Shown piece after piece: positions 63,937 to 64,000 of a stretch of 64,000 bases of DNA. The position numbers and the translations under genes were made by a program. Position 1 is the stretch's first letter, and every line of letters begins with the position of its first letter. This stretch comes from Cupriavidus pinatubonensis (GTDB lineage Bacteria; Pseudomonadota; Gammaproteobacteria; Burkholderiales; Burkholderiaceae): positions 2,108,001 through 2,172,000 of the forward strand of contig NZ_CP080767.1 of the NCBI RefSeq assembly GCF_019602855.1, read 5' to 3'. Under the pieces are notes generated by a model, which did not search any database, had not been told where the DNA came from, and saw only the letters and a program-made list of their open reading frames with translations.

Positions 63937-64000
63937 TTATTCCTTTGCGGTTTCCGCCAGGATGCTTTGGATCGCCTGCTCGAAGGCTTCCACCGGCTGT
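63937..64000 (-). CDS. C-terminal end of a protein running off the right edge
   Basis: The last 20 codons of a leftward gene, reading QPVEAFEQAIQSILAETAKE and then TAA. The remainder lies outside the window. An amphipathic C-terminal helix with QPVEAFEQAI resembles the end of FrnE-like DsbA-family oxidoreductases, but 20 residues are too few to assign a family. It ends 187 bp before the thioesterase start. Confidence 0.5.
   Translation of the reverse strand, partial: QPVEAFEQAIQSILAETAKE

Overview
The window is one contiguous stretch of GC-rich chromosome from a beta-proteobacterium of the Burkholderiaceae, most likely Cupriavidus (Ralstonia is the next candidate). The reasons are the gene order of several housekeeping blocks (dapC-dapD-dapE-prmB; alr-radA-dsbB facing lplT; tsaB-rimI-uracil-DNA glycosylase), three orphan Bug/TctC periplasmic binding proteins, and many LysR-regulated CoA-dependent catabolic operons. 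No insertion sequence, prophage, CRISPR array or rRNA operon was seen. One tRNA gene (Val, anticodon GAC) is present, with a very clear promoter and terminator.

Layout. 1-8.5 kb: the 5' part of smc, a diiron ferritin-like protein, a DMT transporter, then dapC-dapD-(tail-anchored coiled-coil protein)-yffB-dapE-prmB, which covers much of the succinylase branch of lysine/diaminopimelate synthesis. 8.5-17.3 kb: accessory transport, redox and regulatory genes (MFS, a membrane protein followed by a 25-residue hydrophobic micro-protein, an MDR oxidoreductase, GlxA-type and LysR regulators, an SDR and an aldehyde dehydrogenase). 17.4-24.6 kb: a five-gene operon (Bug protein, ADP-forming acyl-CoA synthetase, two crotonase-family enzymes, aldehyde dehydrogenase) with a divergent LysR gene. 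It has the composition of a hydroxycinnamate/ferulate side-chain pathway. 24.6-34.6 kb: a DHFR-fold protein, a decayed hipBA toxin-antitoxin locus, a Bug plus AMP-forming acyl-CoA ligase pair, tRNA-Val, an isochorismatase-family hydrolase, and a Bug-MDR-CaiB operon, the last two each with a divergent LysR gene.

34.7-46.1 kb: a long co-directional block. An RpiR/MurR-type regulator is followed by isoaspartyl peptidase (iaaA), a glutathione/peptide ABC importer (gsiA, gsiB, gsiC, gsiD), a P1-family (DmpA-like) aminopeptidase and an M55 (DppA-like) D-aminopeptidase. Further downstream lie an unrecognised protein and a DUF2817 zinc carboxypeptidase-like protein. This looks like an uptake-and-digestion system for unusual (beta-linked or D-residue) peptides and is the most interesting set of genes here.

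46.3-64 kb is mainly housekeeping: an ABC-F ATPase, alr-radA-GNAT-dsbB opposite lplT, tsaB-rimI-udg-DUF1853 with overlapping start and stop codons, an acyl-CoA-binding protein, an EmrB-type exporter with a DUF1857 protein, an SGNH esterase, a VOC protein, an orphan MetQ without a lipobox, an LpxL-type acyltransferase, a hotdog thioesterase, and the last codons of a gene that runs off the window end. All functional calls rest on reading the translated sequences and on recall of the families; no database search was run.
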